Of a stretch of 9,636 nt of DNA, positions 1 through 6,790 are shown piece after piece (the stretch's first letter is position 1; each line of letters begins with the position of its first letter). Below the pieces are notes generated by a model, which was not told the DNA's origin, did no database searches, and worked only from the letters and a program-made list of their open reading frames with translations. The stretch is from NCBI GenBank assembly GCA_945957305.1, contig CAMFLN010000059.1:1-9636 (forward strand). The letters run 5' to 3'. This stretch comes from an uncultured Planctomycetaceae bacterium. Lineage in GTDB: Bacteria > Planctomycetota > Planctomycetia > Pirellulales > JACPPG01. Position numbers and translations under genes: made by a program.

Positions 1-15
1 CAGCAGGACGGACCC

Positions 16-351
16 ATGATTCCCCCAGTCAAAGTGGCCGAAGTTAAATATTTGCTGACGCAGCCGGGCTTATCACAACGCCGCATCGCGGTTTTGGCGA
101 AAGTCAGCCGCGCCTCGGTGAGCGCCATCGCCTCGGGGCGACGTCCCGACTACTCATTGCGGACGAACCCGGACGACGAGGAGGAGGACATCCCGCAAGG
201 CCCGGTGGAACGCTGTCCTTCCTGCGGAGGCCGGGTTTACATGCCCTGCCGGCTGTGCCGGGTGAGGTCCATAAAAGCGCAAGAGCGCGAGCGCACGCGC
301 ATGCGATCACGGATGGCCGCCAGCTGGGACCTGCCGCGGCAAGTCGGATAG
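16..351 (+). CDS. Small HTH / Cys4 zinc-ribbon-like DNA-binding protein, 111 aa
   Basis: Probable small transcription factor. Residues about 17-48 form a helix-turn-helix: a LSQRRIAVLAKVSRASVSAI segment reads as two helices joined by a turn, followed by a basic GRRPDY tail. An acidic linker (DDEEED, residues 53-58) separates this from a four-cysteine knuckle, CPSC (67-70) and CRLC (78-81), which should bind one zinc. The C-terminus is basic and Arg-rich. I associate this HTH plus YMPCxLC layout with a recurrent planctomycete family, from memory and unchecked. The target and function are unknown. The start at 16 is supported by AGGA at 5-8, seven bases upstream. The gene is complete inside the window, but its promoter lies outside. 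The next gene starts 131 bases downstream on the same strand, so co-transcription is possible, although a hairpin lies between them. Confidence 0.8.
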   Translation: MIPPVKVAEVKYLLTQPGLSQRRIAVLAKVSRASVSAIASGRRPDYSLRTNPDDEEEDIPQGPVERCPSCGGRVYMPCRLCRVRSIKAQERERTRMRSRMAASWDLPRQVG

Positions 352-370
352 AGGCTCGCGCAGCAGCCGG

Positions 371-398
371 GACACGACGCCGGTCCAGGCGCCGTGTC
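371..398 (+). terminator. Hairpin after the HTH gene, possible U-tract-less terminator
   Basis: Arms GACACGACGCC (371-381) and GGCGCCGTGTC (388-398) pair at 10 of 11 positions around a six-base loop. The hairpin begins 20 bases after the TAG of the HTH gene. No T-run follows on the + strand, so it is not a canonical intrinsic terminator. It could be a transcript-end stabiliser, an attenuating structure in the leader of the next gene, or a chance result of high GC. Confidence 0.4.
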
Positions 399-482
399 GC
401 GGCGGTAGGCGTGAGTTATCATGGGGGCCTGCGCTATCTGCTGGTTCGCTTGGCGACCCTCCCCCCGCAGGACACTCCCGCC

Positions 483-3482
483 ATGCTGTTGTCGAATCGT
501 TTCGCTCTTTGCCGAGTTACTGCCTGCGCGCTGCTGGGCTCCTTAATGTTGGTGCCGGCCGGACCTGCCAGTGCGGCAGGTTTGACTCCCGCCGCAGCGC
601 TCGCTCGCTTCCAGGTGCCCGCCGGATTTCGCCTGCAATTGTTCGCCAGCGAGCCCGAGATTCGCCAGCCCGTCTCCATGACTTTCGACGCTCGGGGCCG
701 GATGTGGGTTGTGCAGTATTTGCAATATCCCAACCCGGCCGGGCTAACGGCGGTCAAAGTCGATCAATACTTGCGCACCAAGTACGACCAGGTGCCCGAG
801 CCGCCGCCGCGCGGCCCGCGCGGCGCGGATCGGATCACGATCATCGAAGACACTGATGGCGATGGCCACGCCGATAGCTACAAGGATTTTGTCGACGGCT
901 TGAATCTCGCCACCGGCGTAGCCATCGGGCATGGCGGCGCCTTCGTGGCGCAAGCGCCCTATCTGTTGTTTTACGCCGATCGCAATGGCGACGACGTCCC
1001 CGACGGCGATCCCGAAGTCCTGCTCTCAGGTTTTGGACTCGAGGACGCGCATGCGCTGTTGAACAGCCTGCAGTGGGGACCCGATGGCTGGCTGTACGGG
1101 GCCCAGGGGAGCACCGTCACGGCCAACATTCGCGGCATCACGTTTCAGCAAGGCATCTGGCGCTATCATCCAATCACCAAGAAGTTCGAACTGTTTGCCG
1201 AAGGGGGTGGCAACACTTGGGGCGCGGACTTCGATCGGCATGGCAACATGATCGCGGGCACCAATTGGGGCGAGCGCGCCATGTTGCACCAGGTGCAGGG
1301 CGCGTATTACGTCAAAGGTTTCGCCAAGCATGGCGAATTGCAAAACCCGCACGCCTATGGCTACTTCGAGCACGTTCCTTATTCCGGCTTCAAGGGAGGG
1401 CACGTTACCTGCGGGGGAATTGTTTATCAGGGAGGGGCGTTTCCCGCGCAGTTTCAGGATCAGTACATTGCGGCCAACGTGCTGGCGAACGGGGTTTATT
1501 GGCACCACATCGAGCGGAGCAAATCGAGCTTCGTCAATCGCTTTGGCGGCGAGCTGATTACGACCGACGATAGCTCATTCCGTCCCGTGGACTGCACCGT
1601 CGGTCCGGACGGCAGCCTGTTCGTGGCCGATTGGTACGACAAGCGTGCCAATCACGTCGATCCCAAGGACGATTGGGACCGCTCGAATGGGCGGATTTAT
1701 AAACTCGTTGCTGACGGCACAAAGCCGGTCACTCACTTGAACCTGGCCAAGCTCGCAACCAACGAGCTGATGACGCTCTTGACGGACCGCAACGAATGGA
1801 TGGCGCGCGAGGCGCGGTTGCTTCTCGCTGAGCGCCGCGATACGTCGGTGCTGCCCAAGTTGCGCGAAGCGGCCACGCAGCAAGACGATCCACGCCGCGC
1901 GCTTGAATCGCTGTGGGCGTTGTATCAGTGCGGGGGCTTCGATGACGAGCTAGCCGGCGAGTTGCTCCAACACGCGGACGAAGACGTGCGCACTTGGACC
2001 GTGCGGCTATTGGGAGACGAGCGGCAAGTTTCGCCCGCAATTGCGACGCGGTTGTTGGCATTAGCCGCGCAAGAGCCGAGCCCCGTGGTGCGCAGCCAGC
2101 TGGCCTGTACCGCGCGGCGGCTGCCGGCGGCGCAGGGGCTGCCCCTGACCGCGGCGCTGTTGCAGCACAGCGAGGACGTCGAGGATCCACACATCCCGCT
2201 GTTGCTGTGGTGGTCGGTCGAAGACAAGGCCAGCACGGACCGCGAACAGGTGTTGACGTTGTTGGGCGGACGCGACGCGTGGGATGTGCCACTGACGAAA
2301 GAGGTGATTCTGCCACGCTTGGCGCGGCGTTATGCGGCGATCGGCGGGGACGAAGATTTCGCGGCGTGTGCTCGCTTGCTGGCGGCCGCACCGTCGCGCG
2401 ACGCGGTCGACGCGCTGATTGCCGGGATGGAAAAGGGGCTCGAAGGGCGCCGGCTCGCCACGGTGCCAATGGCTTTACAACCGGCGGTGCGCGATCTGCA
2501 ACTGCCTTCCGAAACGAATCCCTCCCGCCTCCGCTTTGCCGTGCGCGTGGGGAGTGACGAAGCTCTGACGCGAGCGATCGCACTGGTCGTCGATCGCCAG
2601 GTGCCGGTGGCCAACCGTGTAGCACTGATCGAGGTGCTGGGGCAAGCCGGTGATCCGCGCAGTGTCGATCCGCTATTGCGATCGCTGGATAAATCCGAGC
2701 CGAGCGAAATTCAGTTGGCGGCGCTCGCGGCTTTGACCCGCTACGGCGAAGCACGCATTGCGGAGCAGGTCCTCGCAAAGTTGCCACGATTCGAGTCCGG
2801 GCCGCGCACCCGCGCGATCGCTCTGCTCTGTTCCAGGGCCACTTCGGCCGCACAACTGTTGGCCGCTGTGGATCGCGGCGAGATGAAACCGACCGACTTG
2901 AGCACCGCGCAATTGAAGCAGATCGCCTTGTTCAAGGATCCGCCGATTCCGGAACTGCTGACACGTCACTGGGGCAAAGTCGCTGAAGAAACCCCTGCCG
3001 AGAAGCGCGCCCGGGTACACGGCATCAACGTGTCGCTGAACTTGACAAAGGGAGACGCCGGGCGGGGAAGGCCGCTCTTCGCGAAACATTGCGGCACCTG
3101 TCACACCCTGTTCGGCGAGGGGAATAAAATCGGTCCCGACCTGACTGGCGCCGAACGAAAGAACCGCGAGTTCCTGCTCACGAGCATCGTCGATCCCAGT
3201 GCCGTGATTCGCAAGGAATTCTTCAACTATGTCGTCACGACCAAGGACGGCCGCGTACTGACAGGCTTGTTGGCCGAGAACACGCCGCAAGCGGTCACCG
3301 TGCTCGACGCGAAGAACGTGCGCACCATCGTCGCGCGCGAGGACGTCGATACCGTCGAGCCGGCCGCGCAATCCCTGATGCCGGAAAAGATCCTGGACGA
3401 ACTCGATGCCGACCAGGTGCGGGACCTGATGACCTATCTACAGAGCGACGCCCCGGCGTCCCCGTCGACGTCCGGCTCGTGA
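483..3482 (+). CDS. Secreted PVC-type dehydrogenase-like / HEAT-repeat / cytochrome c protein, 999 aa
   Basis: A large exported heme protein, typical of Planctomycetes and Verrucomicrobia. Residues 1-31 are a signal peptide with a likely ASA cleavage site. Residues about 38-410 match the N-terminal 'putative membrane-bound dehydrogenase' (Pirellula/Verrucomicrobium type) region, probably a beta-propeller. It carries two Asp-rich calcium-loop-like segments, DTDGDG from residue 123 and DRNGDD from residue 166. Residues about 418-845 are helical HEAT-like repeats. The C-terminus is a cytochrome c domain with heme motif CGTCH (C870, C873, H874) and a likely distal ligand M966 in SLMPE. The expected role is electron transfer linked to oxidation of an unknown, perhaps carbohydrate, substrate in the periplasm. 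The substrate is not visible. I chose ATG 483, with AGGA at 469-472, because it opens directly into the signal peptide. The frame runs open back to 255, but that stretch is Arg/Ala-rich and overlaps the upstream gene. Length fits the family. Confidence 0.92.
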   Translation: MLLSNRFALCRVTACALLGSLMLVPAGPASAAGLTPAAALARFQVPAGFRLQLFASEPEIRQPVSMTFDARGRMWVVQYLQYPNPAGLTAVKVDQYLRTKYDQVPEPPPRGPRGADRITIIEDTDGDGHADSYKDFVDGLNLATGVAIGHGGAFVAQAPYLLFYADRNGDDVPDGDPEVLLSGFGLEDAHALLNSLQWGPDGWLYGAQGSTVTANIRGITFQQGIWRYHPITKKFELFAEGGGNTWGADFDRHGNMIAGTNWGERAMLHQVQGAYYVKGFAKHGELQNPHAYGYFEHVPYSGFKGGHVTCGGIVYQGGAFPAQFQDQYIAANVLANGVYWHHIERSKSSFVNRFGGELITTDDSSFRPVDCTVGPDGSLFVADWYDKRANHVDPKDDWDRSNGRIYKLVADGTKPVTHLNLAKLATNELMTLLTDRNEWMAREARLLLAERRDTSVLPKLREAATQQDDPRRALESLWALYQCGGFDDELAGELLQHADEDVRTWTVRLLGDERQVSPAIATRLLALAAQEPSPVVRSQLACTARRLPAAQGLPLTAALLQHSEDVEDPHIPLLLWWSVEDKASTDREQVLTLLGGRDAWDVPLTKEVILPRLARRYAAIGGDEDFAACARLLAAAPSRDAVDALIAGMEKGLEGRRLATVPMALQPAVRDLQLPSETNPSRLRFAVRVGSDEALTRAIALVVDRQVPVANRVALIEVLGQAGDPRSVDPLLRSLDKSEPSEIQLAALAALTRYGEARIAEQVLAKLPRFESGPRTRAIALLCSRATSAAQLLAAVDRGEMKPTDLSTAQLKQIALFKDPPIPELLTRHWGKVAEETPAEKRARVHGINVSLNLTKGDAGRGRPLFAKHCGTCHTLFGEGNKIGPDLTGAERKNREFLLTSIVDPSAVIRKEFFNYVVTTKDGRVLTGLLAENTPQAVTVLDAKNVRTIVAREDVDTVEPAAQSLMPEKILDELDADQVRDLMTYLQSDAPASPSTSGS

Positions 3483-3527
3483 GCCGGAGTGGTCGGGCCC
3501 TGGGAACCGGGCTAAACCGCTGATTGC

Positions 3528-4151
3528 TTAATCGCGCTGGTTGTTGGCGCGGCTGATCAAATAGAGCAGCGTCATAATCGACTGCAACGTGCCGGCCACA
3601 TAGGTCCACGCCGCCGCGTTCAACACGCGGTTGACATAGACCATCTGATCGCGATCGACGATACCCAGCTCGACCAACTGATGCTTGGCGCGATTGCTGG
3701 CGTCGAACTCGACAGGCAGGTTGACCACCTGAAAGAACACGACGCCCGCGAACAGGATCATGCTGAAGCCGCTGCCGAAATTCGCGACCGGCACCGCCGC
3801 GTTGCGAATCACCAGCGGAGCATAGTGTCGGGCGTCTTGCAGGGCGTGTCCCGCCTCGTGCGCGGCGATACCCACGGCGGCCAGCGAGCGGCTTTGGTAC
3901 ACGTCCTGGCTCAAGCGCAGGACTTTCGCCCGTGGGTCGTAATGGTCGGACAACTGACCGGGGATTTGTTCGATTTCCACGTCACCCAATCCCGCGGAAT
4001 CGAGCACATGCCGCGCCGCGGCGGCGCCGCTCAAGGGGGCCGGCTGTTGCTGCGCTTGCGCGTAAGCCGAATGGACGCGCATTTGCGCCCACAGGGCCAA
4101 GAGGATCGCCGGGGCCAGGTATAGAAAATAGTGAATGTCGAAGAACATCAT
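3528..4151 (-). CDS. YugP-type neutral zinc metallopeptidase, membrane protein, 207 aa
   Basis: An integral-membrane zinc peptidase of the YugP / Zn_peptidase_2 family. The catalytic HEAGH is at residues 98-102 (H98 and H102 zinc ligands, E99 the general base). The family-typical PVEFDAS follows at about 146-152, where E148 is a plausible third ligand. Hydrophobic segments lie at about 5-22, 118-143 and 182-200, placing it in the inner membrane. The physiological substrate is not known for this family. The length is near the usual size of roughly 220 residues. Two ATG codons are adjacent (4149-4151 and 4146-4148). A GAGGAG lies 15 bases before the first, slightly far, so either start is possible. 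Its 3' end is 45 bases from that of the heme protein (convergent), and no clear terminator is seen between them. It is divergent from the lipoprotein gene. Confidence 0.93.
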   Translation of the reverse strand: MMFFDIHYFLYLAPAILLALWAQMRVHSAYAQAQQQPAPLSGAAAARHVLDSAGLGDVEIEQIPGQLSDHYDPRAKVLRLSQDVYQSRSLAAVGIAAHEAGHALQDARHYAPLVIRNAAVPVANFGSGFSMILFAGVVFFQVVNLPVEFDASNRAKHQLVELGIVDRDQMVYVNRVLNAAAWTYVAGTLQSIMTLLYLISRANNQRD

Positions 4152-4250
4152 GGGATCGCTGTTTCACTCCTCAGAATCAGGGCCAAAAATGGCGCGCCGC
4201 AATGGCGCCTGTACCTTTGCCCCGTGAGATATTTCGCCGTCAGGCGCTGT

Positions 4251-4279
4251 TTGTTCAAAAGTAAATGCACGCTTATTCT
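4251..4279 (+). promoter_or_regulatory. Weak sigma70-like promoter candidate for the lipoprotein gene
   Basis: TTGTTC (4251-4256), a 17-base spacer and TATTCT (4274-4279) match the consensus at 3/6 and 4/6. The flanking DNA is more AT-rich than its surroundings. Use of this site would give a leader of over 300 bases. This is a tentative call by eye, and chance is a real alternative. Confidence 0.2.
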
Positions 4280-4304
4280 ACGTTCGTCCGCCCCCAGCGG
4301 TTGA

Positions 4305-4326
4305 CCGCCAGCGGGCTGACTGGCGG
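4305..4326. repeat. Perfect 7-base inverted repeat (hairpin or operator)
   Basis: CCGCCAG at 4305-4311 and CTGGCGG at 4320-4326 are exact reverse complements with an eight-base spacer. The element sits in the divergent region between two genes. It could be a protein-binding site or a leader hairpin. No T-run follows. Confidence 0.35.
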
Positions 4327-4601
4327 CATCTTCTTAAACGGCAAGACTTTCCGCAAGGTGGTTCCCGTCCGTCCGCGCGTGCGACATTGGCTGGAGAATG
4401 CCGTGCGGCGCGCTGCGATTCGGCCGGCGGGACCGGAAAATCGGCAAACTTCGCTAATTGGCGGATGTCGAAATTGCATGGTATCTTTCCCTGCGGTGAG
4501 ATGTTGCCCCACTTGGGCGCAGGACGGCCCACCCCCCCAACCGTGCATGGAGGCACGCCAACCGCGGCTCATTCCCCCACGGGCCGCAGCGAGCCCTCCC
4601 C

Positions 4602-5744
4602 ATGCCACATGCTTTGTTGTCTCGTGCGCGTCTCTGTATTGCTTTACTGTGCCTGATCGCTCTGGTTCCCTTGTGCGGTTGCAGTGACAGTGACATGCCA
4701 CGCGCTGCGGCCGCGACGCCGCGCAAAGCTCCGCCCATTCCCGCGGCAGACGATTTGCGCGACCGTATCGATCATGCGATCTCGATCACGGCTCAACGTC
4801 ACCTGGTCGCTGGCAGCAACGCGGCCTGGCAAGTCGTGCACGGCATCCTGGCTTTCGGCCCCGACTTGATGTTGGTCGTCGACGGCAAGCCCACTTCGGC
4901 GCTTGTCTATTTGCAGCAAGGGGGAAGACTGACCGGTTGGAACCTGATTCCCGGTGACAAAGGGCTGGAAGCGCCACTCGAACCAGGCAGCAAGACCGGC
5001 CAAGGGCATGAAGATCAATGGCTCGGCTACCTCTCGCTGATCGGTCTGCCCGATACCACTCCGATCAAGGTGGCCGGCAAGACTTACACCCTGCGCGACC
5101 TGGTGACCCAAGCGCAATGGGACATTTACGACGGGATGGAAGCCACGTGGTCCCTGATGGGCTTCGTGGCCTATTTGCCGCTCGATGCCAAGTGGAAAGC
5201 CAAAGACGGCAGCGAGTGGACGATCGAGCGCGTTGTCGCGATGGAATCGAAACAAGACCTCAGGCGCAGCGCCTGTGGCGGAGCGCATCGCTTGACCGCC
5301 CTGACCGTAGCGCTGCAGAAGTACCTCGACTCCGGCGGCAAATTGACCGGCGGCTGGCAAGCGGCCCACGACAAGATTTATGGACCACAGCAAGGGGCGA
5401 TCGCCATCATGCGGGCCTATCAACAGCCTGACGGTTCGCTGTCGAGCGATTACTTCAACGGGCCGCGCTGGACGGCCGACATCGGGCAGAGGATCGGCAC
5501 GACCGGACATACGCTGGAATGGCTGGCGCTGGCTTTGCCGCAAAACCAGTTACAGGACCCGTGGATCACACAAGCGGTGAACTACTTGTGCCTGATGCTC
5601 GAAGAGACCAAGGACTACGAGCTGGAATGCGGCGGGCTCTACCATGCGGCGCGCGGACTGAAAATCTACCGCGAGCGTCGCTTCGGCAAGCCAGATTCAT
5701 CGGTGCAGGGGCCGCAGGCGGGACCAGGCCCGTCGGCCCTGTAG
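4602..5744 (+). CDS. Predicted lipoprotein of unknown function, alpha-helical, with CGG..H motifs, 380 aa
   Basis: Function unknown. Residues 1-27 form a lipoprotein-like signal (hydrophobic 11-24, then LCGC with C27 as the lipidation candidate; Cys at the -2 position is unusual). After a Pro/Ala linker (33-48), the mature part is helix-rich. It carries a pattern of Cys and His: H136 in GQGHEDQ, C225/H229 in ACGGAHRL, H303 in TGHTLEW, and C343/H348 in ECGGLYHAARGL. The repeated GxxxxLxxL helices resemble alpha/alpha-toroid folds such as prenyltransferase or terpene-cyclase-like barrels. That fold, and metal binding by the Cys/His residues, are inference. I recall that planctomycete relatives carry a transferred name 'ADP-ribosylation factor-directed GTPase activating protein' (unchecked), and I see no support for it here. 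There is no clear Shine-Dalgarno. The start was chosen because it opens the signal sequence. A strong terminator follows, so the gene appears to be monocistronic. Confidence 0.85.
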   Translation: MPHALLSRARLCIALLCLIALVPLCGCSDSDMPRAAAATPRKAPPIPAADDLRDRIDHAISITAQRHLVAGSNAAWQVVHGILAFGPDLMLVVDGKPTSALVYLQQGGRLTGWNLIPGDKGLEAPLEPGSKTGQGHEDQWLGYLSLIGLPDTTPIKVAGKTYTLRDLVTQAQWDIYDGMEATWSLMGFVAYLPLDAKWKAKDGSEWTIERVVAMESKQDLRRSACGGAHRLTALTVALQKYLDSGGKLTGGWQAAHDKIYGPQQGAIAIMRAYQQPDGSLSSDYFNGPRWTADIGQRIGTTGHTLEWLALALPQNQLQDPWITQAVNYLCLMLEETKDYELECGGLYHAARGLKIYRERRFGKPDSSVQGPQAGPGPSAL

Positions 5745-5753
5745 TGGTCGCCA

Positions 5754-5804
5754 GCCGCCCTCGCGGAAAGCGTTCTCCCGCGCTTCCGCCAGGGCGGCTT
5801 TTTT
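5754..5804 (+). terminator. Strong rho-independent terminator
   Basis: A GC-rich stem begins ten bases after the TAG of the lipoprotein gene. GCCGCCCT pairs with AGGGCGGC at the base, then GCGGAA with TTCCGC and GCG with CGC, interrupted by a one-base mismatch and a bulge. A short apical loop closes it, and a run of six T follows directly (5799-5804). This is a textbook intrinsic terminator for the + strand. The other orientation lacks a T-run. Confidence 0.9.
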
Positions 5805-5828
5805 ATGCGCGCTCGATGAAGGAGTTCA

Positions 5829-5935
5829 ATCCATCCGCAGATGGCGCAGAACGCGCAGATAGACGGCTATGGCCGATCCGCAGAGTAGGTTCTGTGATTC
5901 CCCATCTGCGAAATCTGCGTCATCTGTGGATGAAT
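5829..5935. repeat. Palindromic intergenic repeat built from CGCAGAT heptamers
   Basis: Two 32-base arms (5829-5860 and 5904-5935) are reverse complements at 26 of 32 positions, separated by 43 bases. Each arm contains three heptamers of type CGCAGAT spaced exactly nine bases apart (left arm from 5836, 5845 and 5854). The loop holds a further degenerate pair, CGCAGAG at 5879-5885 and an inverted TCTGTGAT near 5891-5898. It lies between the convergent ends of the lipoprotein and NIPSNAP genes, downstream of the terminator, and has no coding potential. I recall similar CGCAGAT-rich intergenic elements dispersed in many bacterial and archaeal genomes (not checked). It is probably a REP-like dispersed element of unknown mobility. 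Confidence 0.7.
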
Positions 5936-6002
5936 CTCTTGGCGCACCGAGGGCGCGGAAGGATCTGGCGAACGGCTCTCGGCCGTCGTGATGCCGACTG
6001 TA

Positions 6003-6503
6003 CTATTTGATCGGCGAGTAGTCCGTCGGCGCGAGGAACTGCGAAATGACCTTGCCCACCAGGACGCCGTTTTTGTGCGATTCCTTGTACACGGCTTGCC
6101 ATTCGGGGTCGGCCATGAAGTCCTTCCACGACTTTTCCCGGGCCTCGCGGCTGGGGTAGGCCAGGATGTAGACCAGCGTGTTTTGCGCTTCGGGCGTGAT
6201 TTCCCCCTTGGCGTCCGCTACCGGGGTCCAGTAGCCGATCAACTGCATGCCGTGCTTCTCAAAGAGCCGGTTCGTGTGCTCGCGGAAACGCTTGTGGAGA
6301 TCGGCGAGCTTGCCTTCGTTCGCGACGTAGGTGCGCATTTCGAAGAAGCGATCGTCGACTTTCAGATCGGCCGCCTTGGCCACGGCCACGCGATCAGTGC
6401 CCGAGAACATGGGCAACCGATTGATATAGATCGACAAGGCCAGGCCGGCCAACAGCGTGACCGTGGTCACAAACGGAGACGACTTGACGATGCGCGAGAT
6501 CAT
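6003..6503 (-). CDS. NIPSNAP-domain protein with N-terminal signal anchor, 166 aa
   Basis: A NIPSNAP-family protein (ferredoxin-like alpha/beta-barrel fold). The domain spans about residues 53-160 with the characteristic FFEMRTYV opening, a LADLHKRFREHTNRLFEKHG helix, a QLIGYWTP strand and a late SWKDFMADPEW helix. A hydrophobic segment at about 11-28 after a short basic N-terminus acts as a signal anchor or signal peptide, so the domain should face the periplasm. The biochemical role of bacterial NIPSNAP proteins is not established. I chose the ATG at 6501-6503 because GAGGAGCT lies about eight bases before it. The frame continues 32 codons upstream, but with no ribosome site. It is divergent from the DUF1501 gene and convergent with the lipoprotein gene, so it is probably monocistronic. 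Confidence 0.92.
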   Translation of the reverse strand: MISRIVKSSPFVTTVTLLAGLALSIYINRLPMFSGTDRVAVAKAADLKVDDRFFEMRTYVANEGKLADLHKRFREHTNRLFEKHGMQLIGYWTPVADAKGEITPEAQNTLVYILAYPSREAREKSWKDFMADPEWQAVYKESHKNGVLVGKVISQFLAPTDYSPIK

Positions 6504-6576
6504 CCGGAAAAGCTCCTCATGCGGCGTGCGATGGTGCTCAATCACTATCGTAGTTCGAAAACTGGCGCGAGGCCGC

Positions 6577-6604
6577 ATTATCCGCAGTGGCGCCGCCACC
6601 GCAA
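6577..6604 (-). promoter_or_regulatory. Candidate sigma70-like promoter of the NIPSNAP gene with symmetric spacer
   Basis: Read on the minus strand: TTGCGG (6604-6599), a 16-base spacer and GATAAT (6582-6577), matching the consensus at 3/6 and 5/6. This would give a leader of about 65 bases ending in the GAGGAGCT ribosome site. The spacer contains a perfect GTGGC / GCCAC inverted repeat (6587-6599), which could be an operator. Confidence 0.35.
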
Positions 6605-6688
6605 CTCCCTGCCCCCGCCCTACAGGCGATAGCGAGCGGCTGCTGTCGCGGCTTCGGGTCCCCTCGCCTGGGGTAGACGCTGGATAAA

Positions 6689-6725
6689 TATTGTTGTGGC
6701 GTCGGCCGGCAGACTGTTAAGATCA
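6689..6725 (+). promoter_or_regulatory. Promoter-like block upstream of DUF1501 gene
   Basis: TATTGTT at 6689-6695 and TTAAGATCA at 6717-6725 lie 28 bases apart, start to start. The same two words, TATTGTT and TTAAGGTCA, lie 29 bases apart upstream of the PPC gene (8301-8338). The surroundings are AT-rich compared with the flanks. A start site near 6730 would give a leader of about 120 bases to ATG 6851. The match to the sigma70 consensus alone is poor; the support comes from the recurrence. Confidence 0.35.
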
Positions 6726-6790
6726 ATCAGCGCGCGTCGATGCGTACCGGCCGTTGGCGAGTTTCGCCGGGGTTTCGTTTCGACACGGTT

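Larger units (their letters stand above)
4152..4601. other. Divergent intergenic region (450 bases), no supportable gene
   Basis: This stretch lies between the start of the zinc peptidase (-) and the lipoprotein-like gene (+), so it should hold both promoters. Open frames here on either strand are rich in Arg, Pro and Cys, lack domain patterns and are rejected as genes. Visible structure includes a perfect seven-base inverted repeat CCGCCAG / CTGGCGG at 4305-4326 with an eight-base loop, and a short CGTGC / GCACG hairpin near 4543-4558. A weak promoter-like pair is annotated separately. I recognise no riboswitch or ncRNA, but the leader of the + gene could be several hundred bases long. Confidence 0.6.

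Noticed and set aside
255..482. N-terminal extension of the heme protein reading frame back to an upstream ATG
   Set aside because: The extension is Arg/Ala-rich, overlaps the HTH gene in another frame, and would hide the signal peptide that starts cleanly at 483 behind an AGGA site.
1729..2853. Long antisense open frame inside the heme protein gene
   Set aside because: Its translation is Arg/Pro/Ala-rich with no domain pattern and lies opposite a well-supported gene. Such frames are expected in GC-rich coding DNA.
2673..3371. Second long antisense frame over the cytochrome c region
   Set aside because: It is a codon-shadow of the real gene, with no signal peptide, motif or ribosome site.
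3681..4124. Plus-strand open frame opposite the zinc peptidase
   Set aside because: The minus-strand HEAGH protein accounts for this DNA, and the plus frame shows no family features.
4265..4701. Open frames on both strands in the gap before the lipoprotein gene
   Set aside because: Compositions are skewed to Arg, Pro, Cys and Gly, no motif is recognisable, and the frames overlap one another and the lipoprotein start.
5829..5935. CRISPR array
   Set aside because: The heptamer copies are too short and too closely spaced, and they are arranged as inverted arms rather than direct repeats with unique spacers. No cas gene is present.
5972..5986. ACGGC/GCCGT hairpin as terminator of the NIPSNAP gene
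   Set aside because: The stem is only five bases and no T-run follows on the minus strand, so it is within chance expectation.
5988..6632. Plus-strand frame opposite the NIPSNAP gene
   Set aside because: It is a shadow of the clear NIPSNAP protein on the other strand and carries no recognisable domain.
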